Shown here one piece after another: positions 52,402-63,101 of a stretch of DNA of 64,000 nucleotides. Position numbers and translations under genes: made by a program. Where the stretch lies: contig PDSQ01000029.1 in NCBI GenBank assembly GCA_002747055.1, positions 100,069 to 164,068 on the forward strand, given 5' to 3'. Every line of letters begins with the position of its first letter. Positions within the stretch are counted from its first letter, which is position 1. The notes beneath the pieces are model-generated. The model had not been told where the DNA came from, searched no databases, and was given only the letters and a program-made list of their open reading frames with translations. The DNA is from Gammaproteobacteria bacterium (GTDB lineage: Bacteria; Pseudomonadota; Gammaproteobacteria; Pseudomonadales; Oleiphilaceae).

Positions 52402-53013
52402 ATGCAACTGTTACCCACTATTCGGCACCTTCTTTTCATCGCTTTCGCTTTTCTCGTCACCAGCGCAACCTATGCAAATTCGCACTCAGGCAACCCCACG
52501 GCAGTGATAAAAACCAATTTCGGTGAGATTTATATTGAGCTGTTTGAAAATAAGGCGCCCATCTCCGTGAAAAACTTTTTAGCCTACATCAACTCCGGCT
52601 TTTTCAATCAGACCCTCTTTCATCGGGTCATACCTGACTTTATAATTCAGGGAGGCGGTTTCACTCAGACGATGGACAGAAAAACCAATACATTTCCCCC
52701 TATAAAAAACGAAGCCAACAACGGAATTGACAACGTTCGCGGAACACTGGCGATGGCAAGAACACAAGACCCAAACTCAGCGACCTCTCAATTCTTTATC
52801 AATGTGGTCAATAACCCTTACCTGAATCAAAATGCGGGAAGTGCCGGTTATGCCGTGTTTGGCAAAGTCAACAAAGGCATGGAAATCGTTGACAAAATCA
52901 GCCAGGTAAAAACCCAAATAACCAACGGTATGCGGAATGTGCCCGCTACACCAGTCATTATCGAATCCATCACCTTGACAGCGCCTGTTCCAGATAAAAC
53001 GACAACCCCATAA
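52402..53013 (+). CDS. Periplasmic peptidyl-prolyl cis-trans isomerase (cyclophilin)
   Basis: Signal peptide; FHRVIPDFIIQGGGFT, NNGIDNVRGTLAMARTQDPNSATSQFFINV. Confidence 0.92.
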   Translation: MQLLPTIRHLLFIAFAFLVTSATYANSHSGNPTAVIKTNFGEIYIELFENKAPISVKNFLAYINSGFFNQTLFHRVIPDFIIQGGGFTQTMDRKTNTFPPIKNEANNGIDNVRGTLAMARTQDPNSATSQFFINVVNNPYLNQNAGSAGYAVFGKVNKGMEIVDKISQVKTQITNGMRNVPATPVIIESITLTAPVPDKTTTP

Positions 53014-53050
53014 AGAAAGCACCGCCAATCACCAAGCCGGACTTCCGCTT

Positions 53051-55135
53051 ATGGATAGATCCCATCGACAACCTTGTCTATCTTGTTCCACACTTTTTTG
53101 GGATAGCACCGAAACACCCCGGTCTGATCACTTTGATGATATTTATTACTCCAGGCAAAACGGTAAAGCAGAAACACAGCATGTTTTTTTGCACCATAAC
53201 CAACTAGAGGAACGATGGCAAACGCTGTCTGCCGACCAGAACGATTTTGTCATTGCAGAAACCGGCTTCGGCACCGGACTAAACTTCCTCTGTGCATGGA
53301 ATTTATGGCGATCCATTGCCAGGACTCAAGGTAAAACCCTGCATTTTGTCTCTTTCGAAAAATTTCCTGTGGCCAAGGCGGATCTGGTCAAGGCTGTCCA
53401 ACACTGGGAAGATGAACTGTGTTACGAGACATCCCGGCTACTCGCCCAATACCCTCCCCCGCTCAAAGGGATACACCGCCTCAACTTCGATAACAGCCGA
53501 ATCAAATTGACCCTGGTGTTTGACGATGCGATTGACGGGCTGACAAACCACCATTTTTTTGCAGATGCCTGGTTCCTGGATGGCTTTGCACCAGATAAAA
53601 ACCCTGAAATGTGGCAAGAAGCATTGCTGCGACAAATTGCATTGCATTCCCAAAAAGGCACTACCCTGAGCACCTTTACCTGTGTTGGTCGAATTCGGCG
53701 TGGTCTGATTGCACAAGGTTTCGACGTAAAAAAAGTGAAAGGCTTTGCAACCAAACGTGAAATGCTTGCCGCAAAGTATTGCGCCGGTAACAAACTCGAC
53801 ACCGCTTCTCCCGACTATTTCGACAAACAGCATCATTGGCTAAACCACCGTAATCCGCCGCTGCGCGTGGAAAACACGTATTCCCTCCCGGTTATTGTGG
53901 TGGGTGGCGGCCTGGCGGGAGCCTGGTCAGCCTATTCATTGGCGCAACGGGGCGTCAAAGTCAAGTTGATTGAGAAAAACAAAGCTGTCGCACTGGCGGC
54001 TTCCGGTAATCCTCAGGGTATTTTGTATTGTAAACCAGGTCGTGAATTCACCACTCAGACTCAGATCGGGTTGCATGGCTGTCTCTATAGCAGCCGAGAG
54101 TTGAGCCGCTTGAACAAGCAACGATCGGAAGCGACACGTATTTGGTCGGCAACCGGAACCGCACTGCTGGCAGTCAACGAAAAAACGCATCAGGATCATC
54201 ACGTTATCCTGATGAAAAATAACTATACAACGGATTTAATAGAACCGTTGGACGCCAAGCAGGTCTCTGCAATGTCTGGCACTCAGGTTAATTACAGTGC
54301 CCTTTGGCTCAAACACTCGGGTTGGGTCAGGCCGGCTGAACTATGCCGGATTCTATGCCGCCACCCCAATATAAGCGTTTTGACCCACACACAAGTAAAA
54401 TACCTCGATTTCAATCACGACAAGCAGCGCTGGGATCTAAGCTGTATCACAGAAGGTAGCGACAACCCAACCACCCTGTCTTCTAGGGTTGTCATTCTGG
54501 CGACTGGTGGCGATATCCGATCCTTGAGTCAAACCCGCCACTTTCCGATCAAGACAATTAAAGGCCAAATCAGCCGCGTCAACGTCGCTGACGACAAAAC
54601 AAACCCGCTCGAGCTGGTACTCTGTGGCGAAGGCTATATATGCCCCCCCATTGACAACGAATACTGCTTTGGAGCGACCTTTGATTTGCACGATGACAGC
54701 CCGCATATCAGCCAATCCAACCATTATAAAAATATGACCTATCTACGACAACTCGCTCCCCGGTTGGCTAAAGAAGTCGAGCTTGCTAGCAGTGAGAATA
54801 CCGACAAACCGATGCAAGGTCGAGTTGGGTTCAGGTGTGCAACAGCTGACTATTTGCCTATTGTCGGCCCTGCGCCAGTGTATCAGGACTTTTTAGCTAC
54901 TTTCGCCGCTTTGAGAACTAACGCTAAAACGCAATTTGACTGTTACGCACCTTATCACCCGGGTCTATTTGTCAATATTGGTCACGGCTCCAAAGGACTT
55001 GCCACCTGCCCTCTGGCAGGCGAAATAATCGCCGGATATCTGTTGGGGGAACCTATGCCTGCACAACAAAGTATACTCGCCGCTCTGCACCCTAGCCGAT
55101 TTTTGATTCGTGGATTAAAAAGAAACACACTTTAA
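53051..55135 (+). CDS. mnmC: Bifunctional tRNA (5-methylaminomethyl-2-thiouridine) biosynthesis protein MnmC
   Basis: N-terminal methyltransferase (VIAETGFGTGLNFLCAW, FADAWFLDGFAPDKNPEMW), C-terminal FAD oxidase (VIVVGGGLAGAWSAYSLAQRGVKV). Confidence 0.93.
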   Translation: MDRSHRQPCLSCSTLFWDSTETPRSDHFDDIYYSRQNGKAETQHVFLHHNQLEERWQTLSADQNDFVIAETGFGTGLNFLCAWNLWRSIARTQGKTLHFVSFEKFPVAKADLVKAVQHWEDELCYETSRLLAQYPPPLKGIHRLNFDNSRIKLTLVFDDAIDGLTNHHFFADAWFLDGFAPDKNPEMWQEALLRQIALHSQKGTTLSTFTCVGRIRRGLIAQGFDVKKVKGFATKREMLAAKYCAGNKLDTASPDYFDKQHHWLNHRNPPLRVENTYSLPVIVVGGGLAGAWSAYSLAQRGVKVKLIEKNKAVALAASGNPQGILYCKPGREFTTQTQIGLHGCLYSSRELSRLNKQRSEATRIWSATGTALLAVNEKTHQDHHVILMKNNYTTDLIEPLDAKQVSAMSGTQVNYSALWLKHSGWVRPAELCRILCRHPNISVLTHTQVKYLDFNHDKQRWDLSCITEGSDNPTTLSSRVVILATGGDIRSLSQTRHFPIKTIKGQISRVNVADDKTNPLELVLCGEGYICPPIDNEYCFGATFDLHDDSPHISQSNHYKNMTYLRQLAPRLAKEVELASSENTDKPMQGRVGFRCATADYLPIVGPAPVYQDFLATFAALRTNAKTQFDCYAPYHPGLFVNIGHGSKGLATCPLAGEIIAGYLLGEPMPAQQSILAALHPSRFLIRGLKRNTL

Positions 55136-55283
55136 AAACCAGCCATTTCGCCCACTAAGGCAGACAATCTATCGTGGCTCAAACTGACCTGAATAAAACT
55201 CAAACAAAATTTTTTTATTGGTTGTCGCTCAATGGCAAACCCGATAGTCTACCGACTTTATATTTTAAGTATCGGAGCCTGGA

Positions 55284-55916
55284 ATGCCTTTTTTTATACA
55301 CGATGTAGGTCACGGTATTAAAACACCGATAGACATTCATCGAATCGCCAACAGGCTCCGTAAACCAGCGCAAATAGCGACGACATCAAAGACTGACTCA
55401 GCTTTATCCAAAGAGCTCGATCCTCAAACACAGCGAGATTCGCTAAAAATACAGCACAGATCTGCCGGTGACAGGACAAACAAAAACCGACCTTACTCAG
55501 AGGCGGAGGAAGACATGACGGCGCAGAATATCATGTCGAGCCCGGTTATCGCTGTATTCAGCTGGACAACCGTTGAACAAGCATTGGCAGAGATGCGAAT
55601 ACATGAATTTCGTCACCTCGTGGTAGTAGACGCCGAATATTATGTGCTTGGCGTCGTTGAAAAAAGCGATTTGATACTAAGTAAAAAATCGGGTGACGGG
55701 TCAACCATCGAGCAGGCTAATCAACGCCAAAATGTTATCCAGCCTGCCATCTCAGCCACCGCCAATACACCCATTGCACGCGTTGCGCAAGCTCTTCTTC
55801 AGAGCGGGCTGGAAGTGATCCTGGTATCCGAGCAGGAAGAAATCGTTGGGATCATCACACCAACCAGCTTTGTCCAACTAATCGCAAAAGCCTCATCTTA
55901 CGAAGCTGAAGCCTAA
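55284..55916 (+). CDS. CBS domain-containing protein
   Basis: Tandem CBS: MTAQNIMSSPVIAVFSWTTVEQALAEMRIHEFRHLVVVD... and second half VIQPAISATANTPIARVAQALLQSGLEVILV. Confidence 0.82.
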   Translation: MPFFIHDVGHGIKTPIDIHRIANRLRKPAQIATTSKTDSALSKELDPQTQRDSLKIQHRSAGDRTNKNRPYSEAEEDMTAQNIMSSPVIAVFSWTTVEQALAEMRIHEFRHLVVVDAEYYVLGVVEKSDLILSKKSGDGSTIEQANQRQNVIQPAISATANTPIARVAQALLQSGLEVILVSEQEEIVGIITPTSFVQLIAKASSYEAEA

Positions 55917-56303
55917 TATAGATTTGCCACGTAAAGTTCCTTTTAGGCCATTGACACTGCCCAGACCAATAACATTTTTTTGAAGGATTCATCATCGGGT
56001 AGCATACTCTCCGGTGTCAACCGGATAATTCTCCGGGTTCGCGTTAACAACCGCGTACCCAGACTATATGGCGACCAACACTCGATGCTAAAAAAAGCAA
56101 GCAAAATCTGCACCGCTGCATAACCGCTCAAACTAGGAGCGAAATTGACATAGAGGCCTGCGACCGTTGTCGAGACAAGCTCACTACATACATTGAAGAC
56201 ACAGAGATGACGCCATCCTTAGCCCACTTTACTTATTTACTTAAACCGGTATAATTCGCGCGCCCTAAGAAGGCAAAATCGAAGTCCCTACTTAAGGTAA
56301 AAA

Positions 56304-57644
56304 ATGAAATCTTTTTACAATAAATTTAATGTGTTAAACACAGCCTTGCTCTCGAAGCGACGGAGGGTTGGTATTTCACAGTCACGCCCTGCAGTATCCA
56401 GCTTGAGTCAAGACAAGATCCTTATTCTACAGGGTCCGGTGGGACCATTTTTTAGAAACTTACAACGCTGTTTCGAGCTTACCGGATTTATCACCAAACG
56501 AGTTATCTTTCATTCAGCCGACGCACTTTTTTCTAAACACAGTAACACCGTGCGGTTCTCAGGGTCATTGTCTGAATGGGAGTCATGGCTAAGTACCGAG
56601 TTGACCACCAACAGGCCAAAAGCAATTGTGCTTTTTGGCTCCAATCGTCCAGCTCATCGCATCGCCCATAACCTGGCAGAAAAATTCGGAGTGCCTGTCG
56701 TTGCTCTTGAAGAGGGCTACTTGAGGTCAGGATACATTTCGTGTGAGCTTGGCGGCAACAATCAACGCTCTCCCCTGAACGACTGGAAGCAAGATCGCAA
56801 TAACCAATCTGCCTGCAAGCCCTTACCTGTACATTTTTCTTTTGTTATGATGTGCATCTGGGGAGCTACCTACTACCTAGTTCGCGATTTCACTAAAAAA
56901 ACTTCTGAAACAGTACTTTACCACCGTCAAACGCGTGGAATTCTAAAAGAAGCCGTTGCGTGGATATCTCACATGACTCGCAGACTCTTCTTCAAAGTCA
57001 AGGAAAAAAGTACTATTGACAAGCTAACCAATCATTCCCGAAAACACTATGTCTTAATTCCACTACAAGCTCCCGATGATGCCCAAATACACTTTAACTC
57101 CCGAGGTTGGGACAATAGAAAGCTGGTACTAGGCTGTTTGAACGCATTGCACATAGTTAAAACAGAAGATATATTGGTTTTCAAAACACATCCTCTTGAC
57201 GAGAATTCACACATTCTTATAGCACAACTATGGAAAGAAGCGCAATCTCTCGGCCTCACAGAAAGAGTCATTGTGCTCCAATCCGGAAAACTAAGTATAC
57301 TGGCCAAGCACTCATCTGGAATGATTGTGATCAACTCTACTTCTGGATTTTCGGCACTTCATCACCAAATACCGCTACTCGTGCTCGGTAGTGCCGTCTT
57401 TAGAAAACCCTCAATCGTTACTGTCGGTGACGAGCAAGCATCAATTGTAAAATTTCTTGAAGAACGTTCACTTAAATGTCAACAAACAATTTCTGCTTTT
57501 ATTAACTCGGTAAAGTCTGAGGCCCTTTTGCCCGGTGATTTTTATGCGTTAACAACACAAAGAATCACTGCCAATCATGTCGTGAGATATGTTCAATCAG
57601 TTATCGAAGAAAAAGCTAACTTGCATGAGGCGACAGAGCAATGA
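56304..57644 (+). CDS. kpsS: Capsule polysaccharide export/synthesis protein KpsS-like (beta-Kdo transferase family)
   Basis: ILILQGPVGPFFRNLQRCFELTGFITKRVIFHSAD, VVALEEGYLRSGYI; capsule operon context. Confidence 0.83.
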   Translation: MKSFYNKFNVLNTALLSKRRRVGISQSRPAVSSLSQDKILILQGPVGPFFRNLQRCFELTGFITKRVIFHSADALFSKHSNTVRFSGSLSEWESWLSTELTTNRPKAIVLFGSNRPAHRIAHNLAEKFGVPVVALEEGYLRSGYISCELGGNNQRSPLNDWKQDRNNQSACKPLPVHFSFVMMCIWGATYYLVRDFTKKTSETVLYHRQTRGILKEAVAWISHMTRRLFFKVKEKSTIDKLTNHSRKHYVLIPLQAPDDAQIHFNSRGWDNRKLVLGCLNALHIVKTEDILVFKTHPLDENSHILIAQLWKEAQSLGLTERVIVLQSGKLSILAKHSSGMIVINSTSGFSALHHQIPLLVLGSAVFRKPSIVTVGDEQASIVKFLEERSLKCQQTISAFINSVKSEALLPGDFYALTTQRITANHVVRYVQSVIEEKANLHEATEQ

Positions 57645-58774
57645 AGGGTTTTGCATTCAAAATAATCACAATACTTGTTGGCGCTGTTGGATTGGCAACA
57701 TTACTATTTGGATGCTCTATCCTGCCGTCGTTCGGCCCTCGATCCACAGCCATATTGGACGCTGCAGATATTGAACAAGTGCAGCCCACAGAAGAACCCC
57801 ATTTTCGCTTAATAGACATTTCTCAAACCACACTCCCGACAAATCCTTCTCAAGGTTCGGAATATTTTAGTGCCAACTATATCGAACAAGAATTATTGCG
57901 AAACAATCATGTCGTCATACCGGGCGATGTCATTGTTATTCGGCTCTGGGAAGCGGCAAATGACGGTTTGTTCGCAAATCACGGTCAACGGGAAACAAGC
58001 TTTACATTGAGAGTCTCGAATAACGGCACCATTGACGTACCCTACGCCGGCACGGTAACAATAGAGGACAAATCACCTCAACAAATACGGAAAATACTGC
58101 TAGAAAGATATCAGGGTCGGGCAATCGACCCTGAAATCAGCGTAAGCGTTAAAGAGACAAATTCCCTGGGAGTGTCAGTATTGGGAGCTGTCGCGACTCC
58201 AGGGCATGTTGTAATTCCATCACAGGGAATTCGATTAATTGACATTATCGCTTTGGCGGGCGGAGTACCACATCCCATATGGGAAAGCAGCATTACGCTC
58301 ACGCGTGATGGCCGTGCAGAAACGTTAATGTTAGACCAGATAATGAACCACCCTGACAATAATGTTATTGTTATTCCAGGCGACACCATTTGGGTCAAGC
58401 GTGTTCCCCGCAAATTTGCAGTTTATGGTGCCATCACTCACCCCGGAAAAATCAGCATCGATCAGCCAGCACCAACACTATCAGACTTGTTGGCTAAATC
58501 AGGTGGGTTAAATGACATGCAAGCGGAAGCCAGTTCCGTTTTTGTTTTTAGGCCACCAGCCCAACTCGCTGAAAAGGCAACTGATAAAGCAATTGCATAC
58601 CGATTGAATTTTGCTCGCCCTGATGCATTGGTGCTTGCAAGCCAATTTAAAGTGGAAGCCTCGGATATTGTCTATGTGGCCACAGCCGATGCAAGCGAAT
58701 TCAGAAAACTTGTCACCATGCTTTTCTCACCATTCTTTGGAAGCCTAGGTAATGTACAAAACTTGGGGAACTAA
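57641..58774 (+). CDS. Polysaccharide export outer-membrane lipoprotein (BexD/CtrA/Wza-like)
   Basis: Lipobox LLFGC; VVIPGDVIVIRLWEA, TIDVPYAGTVTIEDKSPQQIRKILLERYQ, SLBB repeats. Confidence 0.87.
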   Translation: MKGFAFKIITILVGAVGLATLLFGCSILPSFGPRSTAILDAADIEQVQPTEEPHFRLIDISQTTLPTNPSQGSEYFSANYIEQELLRNNHVVIPGDVIVIRLWEAANDGLFANHGQRETSFTLRVSNNGTIDVPYAGTVTIEDKSPQQIRKILLERYQGRAIDPEISVSVKETNSLGVSVLGAVATPGHVVIPSQGIRLIDIIALAGGVPHPIWESSITLTRDGRAETLMLDQIMNHPDNNVIVIPGDTIWVKRVPRKFAVYGAITHPGKISIDQPAPTLSDLLAKSGGLNDMQAEASSVFVFRPPAQLAEKATDKAIAYRLNFARPDALVLASQFKVEASDIVYVATADASEFRKLVTMLFSPFFGSLGNVQNLGN

Positions 58775-59056
58775 CATTTGCCGCTTAAAACCGAAACAAT
58801 TTGCCCATGAACTATCGCTCGCCCGCCGCCATCATGGTATACCAGAATCTTAGATTGATCTCTTACAATCAAATACCCTCCATATTTGATGCCTATTGAC
58901 AGTTTTCAACTATTTTACAACCCGGAGTTTTATTGTGAAAAAAGCGATAGTTATTCTTTTTCGTCACAAATTACCACGTTTTCCGAGAAAACCCTCAATA
59001 CTCTCCTACGGTGGTGGTGCCGATATAGTGAGTAACTTCTGCAGACCACCTCATTT

Positions 59057-61159
59057 GTGAGTAAAATGGCTTCTTTCTGGCGATATGGAGTGGCTTTTAC
59101 TCGAAAGATTTCGCAGTGGGCGAGACTGCTTGTTTATTTATTGGTTACATTCGGAAAAGACAGAAAAAAAAATATCTGGGCTACATCTATGGATATTGCA
59201 GATAATCGGGTATTAGCACAAATTCTCGGATTTCAGCCCTATTTTTTCAACGAAGCATTTCCGATACACCCCGAGACTTACATTGGCTGGGGCAGAAAAA
59301 AATCTGGCCAAAAAGCAGTAAAACTCGCAAAGCGACATAATAAAGACTTTATCCTTGTTGAAGATGGATTTCTTCGCTCTATTGAAAGAAACGACCCTGA
59401 AATCTCTCTCGTTCTAGATCATTCAAGTATCTATTACGATGCAACAACGCCTTCAGACCTTGAAAAACACATAAAAGAGTCATTATCGGAACATCAAAAC
59501 AACCGCGCACGCAAATTGATAAGCTCTTACAAAGAAAACAAACTGTCCAAAATTAACGGCGCACGTGAATACGCAGGACCTCTTGAAAAGAACTATGTTT
59601 TAGTCATCGATCAGGTTCGAGGTGATCTCTCTGTCACCTGTGGCCTGGCAACTCAACAATCCTTCGAAGTGATGTTAAAAGCGGCGCTAAGCGAAAATAC
59701 CAACAAAGAAATTATCGTAAAACTCCACCCGGATGTCTTTACCCGAGCCGCTGCCAGTCACTTCTCCCCCAACACTCTCGACAAAACTGATCGAGTGCGA
59801 GTCATTACCGACAACTGTCATCCAACTCGACTGATTGAAAACGCTGACGCCATCTATGTCGTCACCTCACTGGTGGGTTTCGAGGCACTAATCTGGGGCA
59901 AACCTGTTCGCACATTTGGCATGCCATTTTACGCGGGCTGGGGACTTACCGTCGACGAATTGCCGGCGCCCGAACGTCGTGGTAACGCGACACTTGAGCA
60001 ACTGGTTTACGCTGCGTTAATCGCGTATCCAAATTACGTCAATCCCGTTAATGGTGCTCCCTGCGAAGTCGAACAGGCAATTGAACATATTGCTTTGCAG
60101 CGCAAAAAAAGAACAGAGCTTCCGATTTCTGTGAAAGCAATTGGATTTTCTCGCTGGAAAAAACCAATTATTGCCAAGTTTTTCCAAGGCTCTACAGTAT
60201 TTTTCTCCAAAAAGATCATTGACGATGATATAAATTCGAACCAAATGTTGGTGCTATGGGGCGCAAAACACATCACCGAATTTCGGGAACGCCAAAATGT
60301 CTTACGGGTAGAAGATGGGTTTTTGCGGTCTTCTGGCCTTGGTGCAGACCTTGTACACCCCTTGTCACTAGTTATCGATGAAATCGGTATTTATTTTGAT
60401 GCTTCGCGTCCTTCAGGCTTAGAAAACTACCTCAATCGGCAAAAGCTTTCCGACGAACAATTAGCACGCGCGCAACGCCTACATTCCAAAATAGTGAATC
60501 ATAAACTCTCCAAGTATAACGTCGGTAAAGAGCAATGGTCCCCCCCCGCAACAACACGCCCACTCGTACTGGTTGTTGGCCAGGTTGAAAGTGATGCATC
60601 TATCGAGTTTGGCTCACCTGAAATCAAAACGAATATTGAACTACTTAAACAAGTCAAGCAATCCCGGCCCAGCGCATATCTCATCTATAAACCTCATCCT
60701 GATATATTGGCCAAACTACGGCAACCCGGGAATCTGGAGCATAAAGCCAATATCTATTGTGATGAGGTGATCGGCAACGTTGATATCGATATACTTTTCA
60801 GTCAGGTCGACGAATTGCATACGATGACATCGTTGATGGGTTTTGAAGCCTTGCTGCGGGGTGTCGCTGTTGTATGCCACGGGATACCCTTCTACGCAGG
60901 CTGGGGGCTCACCACCGATAAAATTGCCTGCGAACGACGACAAAAAGACTTGTCACTAAACGAGTTAATCTATGGGACAATGATTGCTTATCCACGTTAT
61001 ATGGATTATAAAAAACCAATTTTTATCGAACCAGAAATAGCCGTAGAACAATTGGCAGAATTAGCCCAAACTGGTATCAAGACTCGTACCTGGTGGAGAA
61101 AGCTCGTGCATATCTTTGCCATCATCTGGGCATGGTTAAGAAAGGAAGATCGACCATGA
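59057..61159 (+). CDS. kpsC: Capsule polysaccharide biosynthesis protein KpsC-like (duplicated Kdo-transferase domains)
   Basis: Two homologous halves: VEDGFLRSIERNDPEISLVLD / VEDGFLRSSGLGADLVHPLSLVID; VKLHPDVF / YKPHPDIL; GMPFYAGWGLT / GIPFYAGWGLT. Confidence 0.9.
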   Translation: MSKMASFWRYGVAFTRKISQWARLLVYLLVTFGKDRKKNIWATSMDIADNRVLAQILGFQPYFFNEAFPIHPETYIGWGRKKSGQKAVKLAKRHNKDFILVEDGFLRSIERNDPEISLVLDHSSIYYDATTPSDLEKHIKESLSEHQNNRARKLISSYKENKLSKINGAREYAGPLEKNYVLVIDQVRGDLSVTCGLATQQSFEVMLKAALSENTNKEIIVKLHPDVFTRAAASHFSPNTLDKTDRVRVITDNCHPTRLIENADAIYVVTSLVGFEALIWGKPVRTFGMPFYAGWGLTVDELPAPERRGNATLEQLVYAALIAYPNYVNPVNGAPCEVEQAIEHIALQRKKRTELPISVKAIGFSRWKKPIIAKFFQGSTVFFSKKIIDDDINSNQMLVLWGAKHITEFRERQNVLRVEDGFLRSSGLGADLVHPLSLVIDEIGIYFDASRPSGLENYLNRQKLSDEQLARAQRLHSKIVNHKLSKYNVGKEQWSPPATTRPLVLVVGQVESDASIEFGSPEIKTNIELLKQVKQSRPSAYLIYKPHPDILAKLRQPGNLEHKANIYCDEVIGNVDIDILFSQVDELHTMTSLMGFEALLRGVAVVCHGIPFYAGWGLTTDKIACERRQKDLSLNELIYGTMIAYPRYMDYKKPIFIEPEIAVEQLAELAQTGIKTRTWWRKLVHIFAIIWAWLRKEDRP

Positions 61160-62322
61160 CAGCAACAGAAAAACAAATATCTGCCTTAAAGCCATCAACG
61201 TATCGACCCCAAAAAAAACGTCGTAAAATGTTGTTCTGGTCTTTTATACTCTTTGTTATGGTACCACTGATACTGGTAACGCTTTACTATTCTTTTATCG
61301 CAACTGATCGATATACCTCAACAGCCGGTTTTTCAATACGAGGCATCGAGACAGGTGCCAGCCTGGACGGACTTGGCGCACTTACCGGTTTAGCGAGCAC
61401 TGGGTCAACGACTGCAGACTCTTACATTGTTCTTAAGTATCTTAAAAGCCGCGCATTGGTTGAAGCTTTGGATACAACTTCTGAACTCAGAGCAGTCTTC
61501 ACAAACAATAAAATTGACTGGTTATCCAGAATGCCTCAAGACGCCTCGATAGAAGAATTTGTCGATTATTGGGACAGTCGAATTACGGTTCAGTTTGATC
61601 CCTCTTCGGGCATTATTGAATTTACCGTTCAATCTTTCTCACCCAAACACGCCCAACTCATCGCGCAACGCATCATTGCGCTCACCCAAAAACTGGTCAA
61701 CGACTTATCCGCCGCTGCGCGACAAGATGCCTTGCGTTTTGCCGAACGAGAGGTGCAAGTCCAAGAAGCGCGGCTTCGAAGCGCATTGGAAGCGATCAGA
61801 TCTTTTCGAACCAGTGAACAATCCGTCGATCCGACCGCCAGCGCAACTCTCGATATTGAATTACTGGCAAACCTAGAAGCACGATTGATTGATATCAACG
61901 CAAAAATTACCGTCCAAAAAGAAACGCTCGACAGCGATGCCCCCTCTCTTGTCGCTCTCAATCGACAGGCTGAAGCATTGAAGCAACAAATTAAGGATCG
62001 ACGCAATGAAATGAGTGGCGCCCTTGGTGACAAGACCAATTCCGGAACGGTTACAGCCCAACTAACAACCTTCGAATCCTTAGACGTGGAAAGGCGTTTT
62101 GCAGAACGAGCCTACTCTTCAGCAATGGATTCACTGGAACAAGCCCGACGGGACGCCGACCGCCAACAACGTTATCTGGCAGTTCATTTATTTCCACAAA
62201 ACGCAGAAATATCTGAGCGTCCTAAACGGGTTCGCAACGTATTGCTTGCTGCCTTTTTATTGTTTTCATCCTGGGGCATCACAACATTGATCACATACTC
62301 GATCAGGGATCACATGTCATGA
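61156..62322 (+). CDS. kpsE: Capsule export inner-membrane polysaccharide co-polymerase (KpsE/BexC/CtrB-like)
   Basis: N- and C-terminal TMs around coiled coil; TDRYTSTAGFSIRG, C-terminal PKRVRNVLLAAFLLFSSWGITTLI; start MTATEKQ. Confidence 0.87.
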   Translation: MTATEKQISALKPSTYRPQKKRRKMLFWSFILFVMVPLILVTLYYSFIATDRYTSTAGFSIRGIETGASLDGLGALTGLASTGSTTADSYIVLKYLKSRALVEALDTTSELRAVFTNNKIDWLSRMPQDASIEEFVDYWDSRITVQFDPSSGIIEFTVQSFSPKHAQLIAQRIIALTQKLVNDLSAAARQDALRFAEREVQVQEARLRSALEAIRSFRTSEQSVDPTASATLDIELLANLEARLIDINAKITVQKETLDSDAPSLVALNRQAEALKQQIKDRRNEMSGALGDKTNSGTVTAQLTTFESLDVERRFAERAYSSAMDSLEQARRDADRQQRYLAVHLFPQNAEISERPKRVRNVLLAAFLLFSSWGITTLITYSIRDHMS

Positions 62323-63101
62323 GGCTGGTATCAACCTACGAACTTTTGACCCTGCAATTGCGAGTACTTCTCGCCCTCGTTTTGCGTGAGACTCGAGCCA
62401 CATTTGGAACTTCCAGTTTTGGTTACCTATGGGCGATCATCACGCCCACCGCCAGTGTTGGTCTGCTTGTCTTCATTTTTTCGCTTGTTAACCGCCAGCC
62501 GCCCTTTGGTAACAGCCTCGCATTGTTTTTTGCTACCGGTATTTTGCTGTTACAGTTTTTTACCGAACTTTCAAAAAAACTAATGACAGCTTTTAGTGCC
62601 AATAGGGCTCTCTTGACCTACCCGGTCATTAAGGATGTCGATACACTCTTCGCAAGAAGCTTGTTGGTCACGATAACCTATTTGATGATTATGGTAATTT
62701 TTTTTGGCGTTTTAATTATGCTTGGGCTAGCATCCTTGCCGGCTGCAATCGAACAAGTACTGGCTGCCTTTTTTACAACCGCACTTTTGGGTATAGGTAT
62801 TGGTACTACGAACGCAGTAATTGCCTCAATGTGGGATACCTGGATTCAGATCGAACAGGTACTTACTCGCCCACTCTTTTTCCTATCGGGAATTTTTTAT
62901 GTCCCAAGCCAACTGCCCCCGGAGGCCATTCTCTTTCTCCGCTGGAACCCGGTATTACATCTGGTTGAATGGTTTCGTAACGGGTATTACGCCAATTATA
63001 ATTCTCTTGTCTTGGACAAATCATATCCCATTTTGCTTGGTATCGGGCTACTTATGATTGGACTTGCTGGTGAACGTTTTTTTCGAAAATTAAGATTTTA
63101 A
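62319..63101 (+). CDS. kpsM: Capsule ABC transporter permease (KpsM/BexB/CtrC-like)
   Basis: RVLLALVLRETRATFGTSSFGYLWAIITPTASVGLLVFIF; PLFFLSGIFYVPSQLP; WNPVLHLVEWFRNGYY. Confidence 0.9.
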   Translation: MRLVSTYELLTLQLRVLLALVLRETRATFGTSSFGYLWAIITPTASVGLLVFIFSLVNRQPPFGNSLALFFATGILLLQFFTELSKKLMTAFSANRALLTYPVIKDVDTLFARSLLVTITYLMIMVIFFGVLIMLGLASLPAAIEQVLAAFFTTALLGIGIGTTNAVIASMWDTWIQIEQVLTRPLFFLSGIFYVPSQLPPEAILFLRWNPVLHLVEWFRNGYYANYNSLVLDKSYPILLGIGLLMIGLAGERFFRKLRF